DNA of 64,000 bases from Hymenobacter sp. BT188 (GTDB lineage: Bacteria; Bacteroidota; Bacteroidia; Cytophagales; Hymenobacteraceae): NCBI RefSeq assembly GCF_014333585.1, contig NZ_JACSCW010000002.1, forward strand, positions 310,001 to 374,000, given 5' to 3'. A program made the translations under genes and the position numbers. This document shows positions 44,466 through 52,627 of this stretch, one piece after another. The notes beneath the pieces are model-generated. The model saw only the letters and a program-made list of their open reading frames with translations, was not told the DNA's origin and searched no databases. Within the stretch, counting starts at the first letter, position 1. Each line of letters opens with the position of its first letter.

Positions 44466-44519
44466 TTATGAATGAGCGAGAAACGAGGTTCGAACTCGCG
44501 ACCCTCAGCTTGGGAAGCT
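44466..44519 (+). repeat. Right attachment repeat, within the intact tRNA-Gly
   Basis: Identical to 34490-34543 over 54 bases. The tRNA 3' part in this copy is supplied by the element and restores the gene. Confidence 0.92.
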
Positions 44520-44547
44520 GATGCTCTACCAACTGAGCTACTCTCGC
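44475..44547 (-). tRNA. tRNA-Gly (anticodon CCC)
   Basis: Complete 73-base cloverleaf on the minus strand: acceptor GCGAGAG with UUCUCGC, D stem GCUC/GAGC, anticodon stem UCAGC/GCUGA with loop UUCCCAA giving anticodon CCC for the GGG codon, T arm GCGAG-UUCGAAC-CUCGU, discriminator U. CCA is not encoded. Its 3' half is the integration target of the element. Confidence 0.95.
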
Positions 44548-44697
44548 GGGAGATTGGTAGAACAAAAATACGTTGCATAAATCAATTTACAACTACCGCG
44601 CGTATCGGGTAAGGAAGGCGGTGCGTTGAAGCAACGTCTGTGTTACTGACTTGTCCTGGGGTCTTTTTTTGGTCATTTATCTTTGAATGCATCCGCT

Positions 44698-44946
44698 ATG
44701 GCTGATTTGCCGGCTAACCGTTCGCGTAGCTATTTGTATTTGATAGCAGGAGTCACGCTGTTTGTGCTTCAGCTTATCCGTCTGCCGGGCCATTATGCTG
44801 CCTGGCAGAGTGGCACTGTGGATGCATTTCGCCTTACCATGAGCGTAATTGCTTTGGTAGTGGCAGTACTTATGATTCGTTTTGGCTGGCGAATGCGGCG
44901 CGATGGCAAGGCTTCCGACGAGCCCGGCGACCATTCCATTTCCTGA
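44698..44946 (+). CDS. Small two-helix membrane protein
   Basis: 82 residues from the ATG at 44698 (MADLPANRSRS). Two hydrophobic helices (about 13-31 and 49-63), an Arg-rich cytoplasmic segment (FGWRMRRDG), and a polar tail. No family recognised. It precedes the GNAT gene by about 60 bases, but that gene has its own promoter candidate. Confidence 0.55.
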   Translation: MADLPANRSRSYLYLIAGVTLFVLQLIRLPGHYAAWQSGTVDAFRLTMSVIALVVAVLMIRFGWRMRRDGKASDEPGDHSIS

Positions 44947-44973
44947 TTTGGTAGCTGCTCCCTGCTCACGGTG

Positions 44974-44981
44974 TAGCTTTG
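44974..44981 (+). promoter_or_regulatory. Candidate -7 box of the GNAT gene (TAGCTTTG)
   Basis: Matches TAnnTTTG, with TTTG at 44947-44950 as a possible -33 element (23-base spacing, at the long end). The ATG follows 24 bases later. Confidence 0.45.
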
Positions 44982-45005
44982 CACTGTTTTTACCCCTGGC
45001 TTACT

Positions 45006-45542
45006 ATGTCTTCTCCGCTCCGCATTACGGTGGCCAAACGTACCGCTCCGGTGGCTGCTCAACTGGCTGAATTAGGTCGCCAAACCTTCCAGGCTACTTT
45101 CGCCGCCGATAATCGGCCGGAGGACATGGCCGCTTACATAGCCGAGAACTTCACTCCGGAAAAGCAATTGGTGGAACTGCAAGATCCGCAGACCACGTTT
45201 GTGCTGGCCCATATGCAGCAGGAATTGGTGGGGTATGCCAAGTTAGCGCTCAACTCTGTTTTGGGCTTAGAAGAAGGAAAGCCAGCGACTGGCCGCCTGG
45301 AAATTGAGCGTTTGTATGTACGCGAAGATTGGCTCGGCACCGGATTAGGGGCTACGCTCATGCGCCGGGCAATAGAAGAAGCGCGCACGCACAACTGCCG
45401 CACCATCGTTCTGGGAGTGTGGGAGCATAACCGCCGGGCAGTGGAGTTTTACAAGCGATTTGGCTTCAAGGAGATAGGTCGCCATGCGTTTCAGCTGGGG
45501 GATGATGTTCAGAACGATTTGATCCTGCGCAAAGGCTTGTAA
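45006..45542 (+). CDS. GNAT family N-acetyltransferase
   Basis: 178 residues from the ATG at 45006 (MSSPLRITVAKR). GNAT fold with motif A LYVREDWLGTGLGATLMRRAIEEAR (acetyl-CoA pyrophosphate loop LGTGLGATL, about 107-115) and motif B WEHNRRAVEFYKRFGFKEIG near 142. The C-terminal YKRFGF segment is typical of RimI/PaiA-like enzymes. Substrate not predictable. It ends 16 bases before the next open frame. Confidence 0.92.
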   Translation: MSSPLRITVAKRTAPVAAQLAELGRQTFQATFAADNRPEDMAAYIAENFTPEKQLVELQDPQTTFVLAHMQQELVGYAKLALNSVLGLEEGKPATGRLEIERLYVREDWLGTGLGATLMRRAIEEARTHNCRTIVLGVWEHNRRAVEFYKRFGFKEIGRHAFQLGDDVQNDLILRKGL

Positions 45543-45689
45543 AAGCCCCCACACTGCGTGACTGCGTTCTGGACTTACGTGTTCTTTTTAGTACTTACTC
45601 GGCAGTTCAAGGAGCAGGGAAATGAAACGCAACCGCGTCTTCCGCGTCAACTGCGTTACTTTGTCGTATTGCTCACCAACCCTTCTGTT

Positions 45690-47084
45690 GTGCGAAAAGA
45701 CCGGCGCGTTACCCCTTTGTATTCTTTTTTATCGGTTAAGCTGAGTCATTGGTGGCTGCCATTTCTGCTGATTTATCTGCTCAGTGGCTGCTCATCTGAT
45801 GGGCGTGAAGCGGCTAATATGCCGCCGCCTACCGGGCATTTCGAGGGGCCAATTACCTACCAGGGCACAGAGTTGCGTGCTACGCTTGATTTGCGTGAAG
45901 TAAAGCCCGGCCAGTTGCAAGGCGAGGTGCGCTTAGCCGATCGTCAGAACCTAAGCCTACCTGCCCAGCAGATGACGTATCAGCATCCGCGCCTTATAGT
46001 GCGCTGGACTACGGGCACCACTTCCGATTTTGTAATCAATCTGACGCGTGAAGGTGATTTCCTGAAAGGAAAATTCGCGGCTGACAGCACAGAAGCCGAA
46101 ATTCTAATGGTGCGCCGCGGTGATGCGGAGCCATTGCCTTACTTCGAACAGTCATTGCGCGTGCGCAGTGGCGGCAGTACGTTGCCAGCCACCGTGCTCA
46201 TGCCTGATGATACATTACAAGTGCATCCAGCCGTAGTATTGCTCCAAAATGCCCCCCAGCGCGCGTCCCTGGCTATGCATATCCTAACGGATCTGTTGGC
46301 ACGGCGGGGTGTGGTGGTTATGCTGGTAGCCGGACGGCCAGCTACTGCCGTGTCCTCAGTGAGTCCCAATTCGCTGGCCGCTGATGTGCTGGCGGCTGCT
46401 CGGGCGCTGAAGCGCGTTGCGGGCGTCGATACCACGCAGATTGGTTTGGTGGGGAGCGGCGCCGGAGCTACGGCGCTGGCTTTGGCAGCCAGCCAAGACA
46501 ATAAGGAGAACAGCTTAATAAAGTACGTGGTGGCTTTGGGCGCGCCCGGAACTTCCAATGCAGCCAAGAATGCCGAAGAGATTGACCGTCAGTTGCGGCA
46601 GCAGGACGCCAGTGCAGCCGACCGGCGACTAGTCGCGCTTACTCGCACTCAACTAGAGCAGTATGTGCGACGCGAAGGACGAGGTGATACGACAAAGCTG
46701 CACCGTAATCTGCGCAAAATAGCCCCCCAACCGTGGGCTGCCACTACTGGTTTGCCCACTTGGGTGCCGAGCAAAGCCGAATTGGAACAACCGAAGTGGC
46801 AGGAGCTAGTTTTCGACCCTAGGGCAGTTTGGGAGAAGGTACGTGTACCCGTTTTGCTACTGTATGGCGGGGCCGATACAACCCTGAATGTACAAGCCAG
46901 CGCCAACCGCCTACGCGGGAATGCCGGTCGCCGGCGGGGCTCCGTGGTGCGGGTTTATGCTGGCGCCGACCAACAGCTCTTGCTGCCAGCCGGCACCCAG
47001 AATGGTAAATGGCAATGGCCAAGCCCGGTTCCTGGCTATGTGGACGACCTCACCGCTTGGCTACGCGAGCGACTGGAGCGATAA
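45690..47084 (+). CDS. Alpha/beta-hydrolase-like lipoprotein
   Basis: Start uncertain: no ATG lies before the signal peptide, so GTG at 45690 or TTG at 45717 is likely (the frame is open from 45558). The N-terminus has a hydrophobic run ending in the lipobox LLSGC. A DUF-like N-terminal domain (about residues 40-160) precedes an alpha/beta hydrolase domain with nucleophile GSGAG near residue 263 and an acid Asp in LLLYGGADTTL near residue 395. The usual His position (GADH-F) reads GADQQL, and no other clear His follows, so it may be inactive. Dienelactone-hydrolase/prolyl-peptidase-like relatives exist. Two GCCCCCC motif copies (46251, 46732). Confidence 0.72.
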   Translation: MRKDRRVTPLYSFLSVKLSHWWLPFLLIYLLSGCSSDGREAANMPPPTGHFEGPITYQGTELRATLDLREVKPGQLQGEVRLADRQNLSLPAQQMTYQHPRLIVRWTTGTTSDFVINLTREGDFLKGKFAADSTEAEILMVRRGDAEPLPYFEQSLRVRSGGSTLPATVLMPDDTLQVHPAVVLLQNAPQRASLAMHILTDLLARRGVVVMLVAGRPATAVSSVSPNSLAADVLAAARALKRVAGVDTTQIGLVGSGAGATALALAASQDNKENSLIKYVVALGAPGTSNAAKNAEEIDRQLRQQDASAADRRLVALTRTQLEQYVRREGRGDTTKLHRNLRKIAPQPWAATTGLPTWVPSKAELEQPKWQELVFDPRAVWEKVRVPVLLLYGGADTTLNVQASANRLRGNAGRRRGSVVRVYAGADQQLLLPAGTQNGKWQWPSPVPGYVDDLTAWLRERLER

Positions 47085-47117
47085 GAAAGGAGTAGGCAAA
47101 TTCTCCTCAGTAAGTCC

Positions 47118-49424
47118 TTAAAACAGCAGCAAGCCTTTCTCGCGGAGCTTCAACCAAGTGCCTGAACTCAGGAAGCGCTCGAAGGAAAGACCGGCTTCGG
47201 CCGTTGGAAAACTGCTGGCTGCCTCTTTCAACAACACTTTCGTGTCATAGTCGGTGGTGAGCTGGGTAAGAAGTGTGTACAGCCATTGACCAATGGTGGG
47301 TATTGTCTTTACCTCAAAGTCTTCGGCCTGCTCGTAGAAAGTGAGTACGGCCTGGGGGGCTTTTTTGCTTGATTCCAGCCGAATTTCTGGGGCGTTTCCG
47401 AGCCAAAATAGACGCAGATTCTGCTTCGCAAAATCTGGCTTGGGCGCTTCCTGTACGGCCTGTTGAATCAGGTGACGTGGTAGCGTAGGGCGGGGTACTT
47501 TGAAATCGAACCAAAAAGAAAGCGGCTCCGCCAGATTCACCCCGTGCAGATAATTATAGAGGGCTTTCGCCAAGCCGGGCCCAAATTGCTCATGGTCGGC
47601 GCCGGTGGGGTCGTCGTGCCAAAGGTCATTCCAGGCAAAGTCGCCGGGCTCTGGACCGATGGGCACTACCTGATACTTCGCCGGATTTTTCCCCACGGGG
47701 CTATGTGCCGTCATGGAAAAGCGGTGCCAGTAGCCCGATTGAATGACGCCCGCCGCGAATAGCTGGCGCACTACTTCCAGCGAATTAATTGTTTCCTGAG
47801 CGGTTTGAGTCGGGAAACCATACATCAGATAGGCGTGCACCATGATGCCCGCCTGGGTAAATCCATCCGTCACGCGGGCAACCTGGGCAATGGTTACGCC
47901 TTTTTCCATCAGCGCCAGCAGCCTGTCAGACGCTACTTCCAAGCCACCCGAAACCGCAATACAACCAGAAGCCGCCAGCAAGCGGCAGATGTCGGGAGAG
48001 AAGGTTTTCTCGAATCGAATATTGCCCCACCAAGTGATGTTGGTGCGGCGTTTTAGTAGCTCCACGGCCAAGTCACGCAGGGCCAGGGGCGGGGCAGCTT
48101 CGTCGACGAAGTGAAAGCCCGTTTGGCCGGTTTGCTGCACAATCTGCTCGATGCGATCGGCGAGTAGAGCGGCGGGGGCCGTTTCGTAGCGGGAGATATA
48201 GTCGAGCGTAACATCGCAGAAAGAGCAGCGCTTCCAGTAGCAGCCGTGGGCTACGGTAAGCTTGTTCCAGCGCCCGTCGCTCCACAGCCGGTGCATCGGG
48301 TTCAGTACTTCTATCACCGACAAATACTCACTCAAAGGCAAGTCGCTGTAGTCGGGCGTACCTACTTCGTGGTGCGGAATATTCGGAGCTTCCGTGTTAT
48401 TCAAGTATTCTACCTCACCAGCTTCATTGCGCAGAAAGGTGCGTTGGAGATGAGATTTATATAATTGACCGTCATGCAGCGCGGCGCGAAGCATCTCGCG
48501 TGCTGACGAGAAGTTAGTACTCCCACTAAACACGCGAGATGCTTCGCGCTGCGCTGCATAACGGTCTATATGTTCTTGTTCAATAAACTCAAGCAGCCGC
48601 AGCCACGGTCCTTCACCGTCGTCCAGCGTCAAATAGTCGATATAATCGAAGAAGCGCGGCTCCTTTATCTGACGTAGCTCGGTGTTAGGGTAGCCGCCGC
48701 CCATAAGGGTTTTGGCCTCCGGCCGTAGCTCTTTCACACGCCCAGCGAGGCGCAGCGCTCCATATAAATTACCCGGAAACGGCACCGTGAAACCAACGAC
48801 ATCAGGCTCCGTGCGCGCCACAAGGTCATCAAACGATTCTAGCAGCAGTTGATCCAACAGGTTTGGCGGTGCTTGCAACGCCTCATACAGTGGCTCGAAG
48901 CTGGTAGCCGATAATGCCAACTTTTCGGCGTAGCGCGAAAAGCCAAACTGCGGCCCTACCGTTTCTTTTATTAAGTCGGCGAGGTCTTCCAGGTAAAGCG
49001 TGGCTAAGTGGCGGGCCTGATCGGTGAGGCCCATGGTGCCAAATGCTGTATCAAGGTCGGCTACGTTATCAAAGCGGGAAGCTTCGGGTAGGTAGCGGCC
49101 ATGACAGATCCGTGGGGCCAGCGTATTGTCCTTGTTCTGCAAAAAGCGGATGACCGGCTCAATAGTAGCTAAGTAGCTGTGTTGCAGCCGCACCATCCGC
49201 CGGGCATTATCCGAAAGCTCAAAGCTGCCAGCTTCGATAGCCTCAAACACACGCCGCAGCCCATTCTTCGAAAAAAGCTTTAATACCAGCTCTAAGCCAA
49301 GGTCAGCCTGCGTGCTGGCGTAGCCGCGCGCGCGCAGAAAGCCTTTTAGATAAGCTGTAGCCGGGTACGGCGTGTTAAGCTGGGTAAGCGGCGGGGTTAC
49401 AAGAAGAATGCGAAGACTACTCAC
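47118..49424 (-). CDS. B12-binding-domain radical SAM protein
   Basis: 768 residues. The N-terminus (LLVTPPLTQLNTPYPATAYLKGFLRARG) and a second segment near 205-265 (DVVGFTVPFPGNLYGALRLA, LMGGGYPN) fit a B12-binding Rossmann-like domain without the DxHxxG motif. The radical SAM core has its cluster cysteines in GCYWKRCSFCD (about 395, 400 and 403), CX4CX2C rather than the usual CX3CX2C. A glycine-rich SGGLEVASDR near 480 and an AYLMYGFPT near 525 fit the SAM barrel. Function is unknown; tailored methyl transfer or RiPP/lipid modification are possible. It carries an in-frame palindromic insertion at 48467-48566 and a GGGGGGC copy at 47354. Confidence 0.88.
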   Translation of the reverse strand: MSSLRILLVTPPLTQLNTPYPATAYLKGFLRARGYASTQADLGLELVLKLFSKNGLRRVFEAIEAGSFELSDNARRMVRLQHSYLATIEPVIRFLQNKDNTLAPRICHGRYLPEASRFDNVADLDTAFGTMGLTDQARHLATLYLEDLADLIKETVGPQFGFSRYAEKLALSATSFEPLYEALQAPPNLLDQLLLESFDDLVARTEPDVVGFTVPFPGNLYGALRLAGRVKELRPEAKTLMGGGYPNTELRQIKEPRFFDYIDYLTLDDGEGPWLRLLEFIEQEHIDRYAAQREASRVFSGSTNFSSAREMLRAALHDGQLYKSHLQRTFLRNEAGEVEYLNNTEAPNIPHHEVGTPDYSDLPLSEYLSVIEVLNPMHRLWSDGRWNKLTVAHGCYWKRCSFCDVTLDYISRYETAPAALLADRIEQIVQQTGQTGFHFVDEAAPPLALRDLAVELLKRRTNITWWGNIRFEKTFSPDICRLLAASGCIAVSGGLEVASDRLLALMEKGVTIAQVARVTDGFTQAGIMVHAYLMYGFPTQTAQETINSLEVVRQLFAAGVIQSGYWHRFSMTAHSPVGKNPAKYQVVPIGPEPGDFAWNDLWHDDPTGADHEQFGPGLAKALYNYLHGVNLAEPLSFWFDFKVPRPTLPRHLIQQAVQEAPKPDFAKQNLRLFWLGNAPEIRLESSKKAPQAVLTFYEQAEDFEVKTIPTIGQWLYTLLTQLTTDYDTKVLLKEAASSFPTAEAGLSFERFLSSGTWLKLREKGLLLF
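48467..48566. repeat. In-frame palindromic element within the radical SAM gene
   Basis: Two 36-base arms (48467-48502 and 48531-48566) are complementary at 34 positions, with a 28-base loop. The arms contain GCAGCGCGGCGCGAAGCATC and its partner. Length 100 bases leaves the reading frame open and encodes an added stretch with REASRVFSGSTNF. Such GAAGCATCTCGCGTG palindromes are, to my knowledge, common dispersed repeats in Hymenobacter genomes. Confidence 0.8.
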
Positions 49425-49560
49425 GACGGCACAACAACGGGAAAGGGCACAAAGATACCGAACCGTGACGGCGCACGAATCCGTTCCGCCACGCTGCCAG
49501 TGTTTTGCCTATGAGGTGCAGTTTGCCCGAACACTGAGGAGCAAAAAGCCCCCAGCTTTC

Positions 49561-50130
49561 CTATAATTCGTCCAGCGACATCCGCTTCGGCATCAGGTCG
49601 CGGCGGAATTCACTGACGGAGCGGCCCGTTACCTGCCGAAACTGATTGCTCAGATGCTGACCGCTGCTATAGCGCATGTGGTCGGCTATTTCGCTGAGCG
49701 TCAACTCACCGTAGCTCAACATTTCCTTGACGCGCTCAATCTTAAGACGAATCAGGTATTTCTCAATGGTGAGGTTGGCGGTGCGCGAAAAGACTTTGCT
49801 TAAATGTGAATACGTAGCCGAAAATCGGTCGGTGAGGAAGGCCGACGTGGTGAGCGGCATGCGCGCGGTGCGCAAGTGCTCCAGGTATTCAGCTAAGGAA
49901 GTTTTTATTTGCTCGGTAAGCTGCTCGGCACGCCCGGTCAGGACATCGAAACCAGCTTCGCGCAGCAAAGGAGCTACCGTAGCGGGGTCGACGGGCGTGG
50001 TGTGCTTTAGTTGGGCATGGCCCAATTTGACTTCTGTAGGTTGATACCCAGCCTGTTCGAGCACGTGGTGCACGGCTTCAATGCAACGTGGGCAAACCAT
50101 GTTTTTAATGTAGAGCAGCGTAGTTTTCAC
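49561..50130 (-). CDS. AraC-family regulator with N-terminal HMA-like metal-binding domain
   Basis: 189 residues. The first about 70 residues form a heavy-metal-associated (HMA, ferredoxin-like) domain with MVCPRC (Cys14 and Cys17) as metal site. A short linker leads to an AraC-type double helix-turn-helix (about 85-183: YSHLSKVFSRTANLTIEKYL, GELTLSEIADHMRYSSGQHLSNQFRQVTG). The layout suggests direct sensing of Cu(I) or a similar metal ion by the regulator, though no copper exporter gene is nearby. Its start overlaps the upstream membrane-protein gene by 4 bases (ATGA), indicating an operon. Confidence 0.9.
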   Translation of the reverse strand: MKTTLLYIKNMVCPRCIEAVHHVLEQAGYQPTEVKLGHAQLKHTTPVDPATVAPLLREAGFDVLTGRAEQLTEQIKTSLAEYLEHLRTARMPLTTSAFLTDRFSATYSHLSKVFSRTANLTIEKYLIRLKIERVKEMLSYGELTLSEIADHMRYSSGQHLSNQFRQVTGRSVSEFRRDLMPKRMSLDEL

Positions 50131-50489
50131 GGGCGAGGTTTTGGTTTTTGGTCTGAACGCGGGGCCAGACGAGCCGACTTCCGCGAAGGTGAGTTAGGAA
50201 CTGCAACAGAACGCGCACGCTGATCGGATTTAGGCTGATTTACTGCCCAACCCGGACCGAACCAGTTAGCTGCCGCCCAGTTTATGAAAGGGACAACACC
50301 TAAAAAGGTAACGGCTAAGAGCCAGAAAAATAAAAAAAACGCGCCAAACACACGGACCAACAATTCATTCTGCACACCGAATACGTAGATCACCAGCAAA
50401 ATGGCGAGTAGTAGGCTTATGCCGGCTATTATGCCCGTACGGCGCAATAATGGACGATAAGTGACTAGTACAGAGCGACTGGCAGACAT
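50127..50489 (-). CDS. Small membrane protein upstream of the HMA-AraC regulator
   Basis: 120 residues: charged start, two closely spaced hydrophobic helices (about 17-40 and 44-70), then a Pro/Arg/Lys/Ser-rich, probably disordered cytoplasmic tail of 40 residues. No family recognised. Its stop overlaps the start of the regulator gene, so the two are coupled; a role in metal sensing at the membrane is only a guess. Confidence 0.65.
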   Translation of the reverse strand: MSASRSVLVTYRPLLRRTGIIAGISLLLAILLVIYVFGVQNELLVRVFGAFFLFFWLLAVTFLGVVPFINWAAANWFGPGWAVNQPKSDQRARSVAVPNSPSRKSARLAPRSDQKPKPRP

Positions 50490-50627
50490 TGCAAAAGTGT
50501 AAGCAGAATGACAAAGATATTGTTTCTAGAAATTCTGAGCCTTCCGCGCGGCTACCCAGCCCGGTAGCTCGTGTTGTAAGGGTTGTTCTTGGTCGTCATC
50601 AGACCAAGTATTCATTTGCTTAAGAAG

Positions 50628-50972
50628 CTACGTGACAGGCAAGCCAAATTCGGCTTGCAAACGGTGAGATAAAGTCTCGGCGGATGCGGGGCACGAGCCC
50701 CAAGTACCCAATTCGGTAAGTGTAGCATCCAGACGAATACGCTTGGAGATGCTGTTTTTGCCATTGGACTGATAGGCAGCCCTCAAGATAGGATATTCCG
50801 AACGAAAAAGGTCGAGCCGGTCAGTGCGGCCCTCGGATTCCTCAGCTAGACAAACTAAAACAGACAACTGATTAGGCCCGGATGGGCGGTGTTCGCTGGC
50901 CAGTTGTCCCGCTAAGGCTCCGAGCGCAGAAAAGCGTTGCGCAGCATGGAGTGGGGCCGAAGAAATGAGCAT
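50628..50972 (-). CDS. Hypothetical protein
   Basis: I do not recognise this protein. From the ATG at 50972 (MLISSAPLHAAQRF) it has 114 residues; ATGs at 51014 and 51077 would extend it. No signal or membrane segment. It contains a strand-like LSVLVCLAEE and a C-terminal GTWGSCPASAETLSHRLQ. Codon use looks native. It stands between the regulator operon and a divergent lipoprotein gene. Confidence 0.5.
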   Translation of the reverse strand: MLISSAPLHAAQRFSALGALAGQLASEHRPSGPNQLSVLVCLAEESEGRTDRLDLFRSEYPILRAAYQSNGKNSISKRIRLDATLTELGTWGSCPASAETLSHRLQAEFGLPVT

Positions 50973-51136
50973 AAGCGAAGGGTTGAGGTTCGGTTTGCGA
51001 ATTCTAATGTACATACATCCATTTAATTTTTCTAGTTCGACATCGTATCGTCTCCGTTGAAAACCAACTACCATCATAAACTACCGTATCATAGCCTGAC
51101 CCCTTTTATTGCCTTGTATATCCTTGCACCCAACTC

Positions 51137-51439
51137 ATGAAAACTTCCTTTTTGTCTCGAATTGTGCTCCTGGGGGGCATTCTTGCCGTTTCGCTCACCA
51201 GCTGCAGCACCGGCACCGACCCAGGCGAAACCAACGTAGAAAGCGGCTCCGCGAAAGAGCAGGTAAACGAAAATAAGTCGGATGCCAACGACCCGGACGA
51301 TAAGCTCTACACGACCTCCGACGCTGCCACCAACGGCGCTACGGCCGATACCTCTACCGTAAAAACTGGCAAGCAGGTGTATGACGAAGCCGATGACCGC
51401 CGTGACGAAAACGTGAATGGCAAGGCCGGCCCACAGTAA
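51137..51439 (+). CDS. Small lipoprotein
   Basis: 100 residues with a signal peptide (MKTSFLSRIVLLGG...) and lipobox LTSC near residue 23; the mature part is short, acidic and low in complexity (NENKSDANDPDDK, TADTSTVKTGK), probably disordered. No family function known. One GGGGGGC copy is in the signal-peptide codons (51172-51178). A perfect host-type terminator follows. Confidence 0.75.
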   Translation: MKTSFLSRIVLLGGILAVSLTSCSTGTDPGETNVESGSAKEQVNENKSDANDPDDKLYTTSDAATNGATADTSTVKTGKQVYDEADDRRDENVNGKAGPQ

Positions 51440-51447
51440 CTAACTCA

Positions 51448-51487
51448 ATAAAAAAGCCCCCCAGACTTGTCTGGGGGGCTTTTTTAT
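51448..51487. terminator. Bidirectional GGGGGGC-pair terminator
   Basis: AATAAAAAAGCCCCCCAGAC pairs perfectly with GTCTGGGGGGCTTTTTTATT (20-bp arms including outer A/T), between the small lipoprotein and the minus-strand btuG-like gene. Confidence 0.93.
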
Positions 51488-51504
51488 TGAGTTAAACCTA
51501 AGTC

Positions 51505-52596
51505 TTAGTAAAACACAAAGCTATTTGGGCCAATGTTCACGCCAAACGAATCGATGGCCATGCCCGTGGGTTGGTAGCGGATAACCTTACCGGTAGTCGT
51601 GAAAGGGGCAATAGACCCGTAAATCGTGTTATCCTGCGGGTCGATGCCTAAGCCGTAGAAGTTCCGACGCAAAAGAGGCGTAGCGGGCAACGTCGTAGCG
51701 GTTGCGTTAAGCTGATATACGGCGCTGCCATAGCTATAGTATAGCTGGTCCTTAGCTCCGTTGATAACCAGATTGCTGGGGCCGCCACTAGCAAATGGAA
51801 GAACAGTTTGGTTGGTCGGGGTGCCTGGCGCAAACCGAATCATGTTGCCCTTGGTAGAAGAAACAACGGCAAAGGTGGGCGCCGGACCATAGCGGGTAAT
51901 GCCCGCACAAGCCACCCATATATTGCCATTTTTGTCCTGCACTAAACTGCTAGGGCCATCCTGTACTTGAATGGTGGTTTCTACCGCATCAGAAGTGGGA
52001 TTGATAACACTGATGGTGTTTTCATCTGAGTTCGCGACGTACAAACGGCCATTAGCCAAAAGCAGCTGCTCGGGCTGACGGCCTACCGGAATAGATTTGG
52101 TTACGGTATTCGTGCGCAGATCTATGACCGCCACCCGGCCTGGCTTGCCCCGTTCAACCCACTCCGACAGGTATGCTTTCGATGAGCTTACGGCTACGAG
52201 GTAGCGCGGCTGCTGCAACCGGTCGATAGTAGCTACCTGCTTAAAGTCGGCCATGGTTACCACTTCTACCTTGCCAGTCGCATTTACCACAATGTAGCCC
52301 TGGTCACCAACTACGGTCATCGACTGCACCACATCGCCCAGAATGCGGCCATTGACTTTAGTGAACAGGTTATTATCGACAACCGTCTTAGACGTTTTGC
52401 TAAATAAGCTGATGGCACCGTTAGGAGTGTTAAACTGGCCCTCATTCACGACATACACATTAGACCCATTACCAGCAGGCGCGGGCGGACCGGTAAGCGG
52501 ACCATCACTTTCTGGATCACAGCCAAACAGGGTAAGCGCGCCGATACCCGTGAGCAGGGTGCGCGTGAGAAAAGGAGAAAGACGGAGTTGGAACAT
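51505..52596 (-). CDS. BtuG-like beta-propeller surface lipoprotein
   Basis: 363 residues from the ATG at 52596 (MFQLRLSPF), with lipobox LTLFGC and a seven-bladed YncE/DUF5074-type beta propeller (repeats such as GYIVVNATGKVEVV, AYLSEWV, GRVAVIDLRTNTVTKSIPVGRQPEQ, ENTISVINPTSDAVETTI). In Bacteroides, BtuG is a surface propeller lipoprotein that captures B12 and caps BtuB. Here the gene starts 31 bases after the btuB stop, under the same cobalamin riboswitch, which makes the same role likely. Sequence identity to BtuG itself cannot be judged by eye. Confidence 0.78.
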   Translation of the reverse strand: MFQLRLSPFLTRTLLTGIGALTLFGCDPESDGPLTGPPAPAGNGSNVYVVNEGQFNTPNGAISLFSKTSKTVVDNNLFTKVNGRILGDVVQSMTVVGDQGYIVVNATGKVEVVTMADFKQVATIDRLQQPRYLVAVSSSKAYLSEWVERGKPGRVAVIDLRTNTVTKSIPVGRQPEQLLLANGRLYVANSDENTISVINPTSDAVETTIQVQDGPSSLVQDKNGNIWVACAGITRYGPAPTFAVVSSTKGNMIRFAPGTPTNQTVLPFASGGPSNLVINGAKDQLYYSYGSAVYQLNATATTLPATPLLRRNFYGLGIDPQDNTIYGSIAPFTTTGKVIRYQPTGMAIDSFGVNIGPNSFVFY

Positions 52597-52627
52597 ATAT
52601 AAAAGGGTAAAAAGAAAGGAAGCTTGA

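Larger units (their letters stand above)
34490..44519. mobile_element. Integrative element in the tRNA-Gly(CCC) gene
   Basis: About 10 kb bounded by a perfect 54-bp direct repeat, one copy being the 3' part of an intact tRNA-Gly gene at the right end. Just inside both ends are paired GTGTAAACC sites 12 bases apart. Genes in order: tyrosine integrase, unknown 533-residue protein, HTH protein, RecA-fold ATPase, HNH protein, winged-helix protein, acyltransferase, MltR-like protein and, reversed, a small secreted protein. No relaxase, coupling protein or conjugation genes are seen, so it may be mobilised in trans or be phage-satellite-like. Several genes are AT-richer than the chromosome, and the host GGGGGGC motif occurs only once in it. 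Confidence 0.9.
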
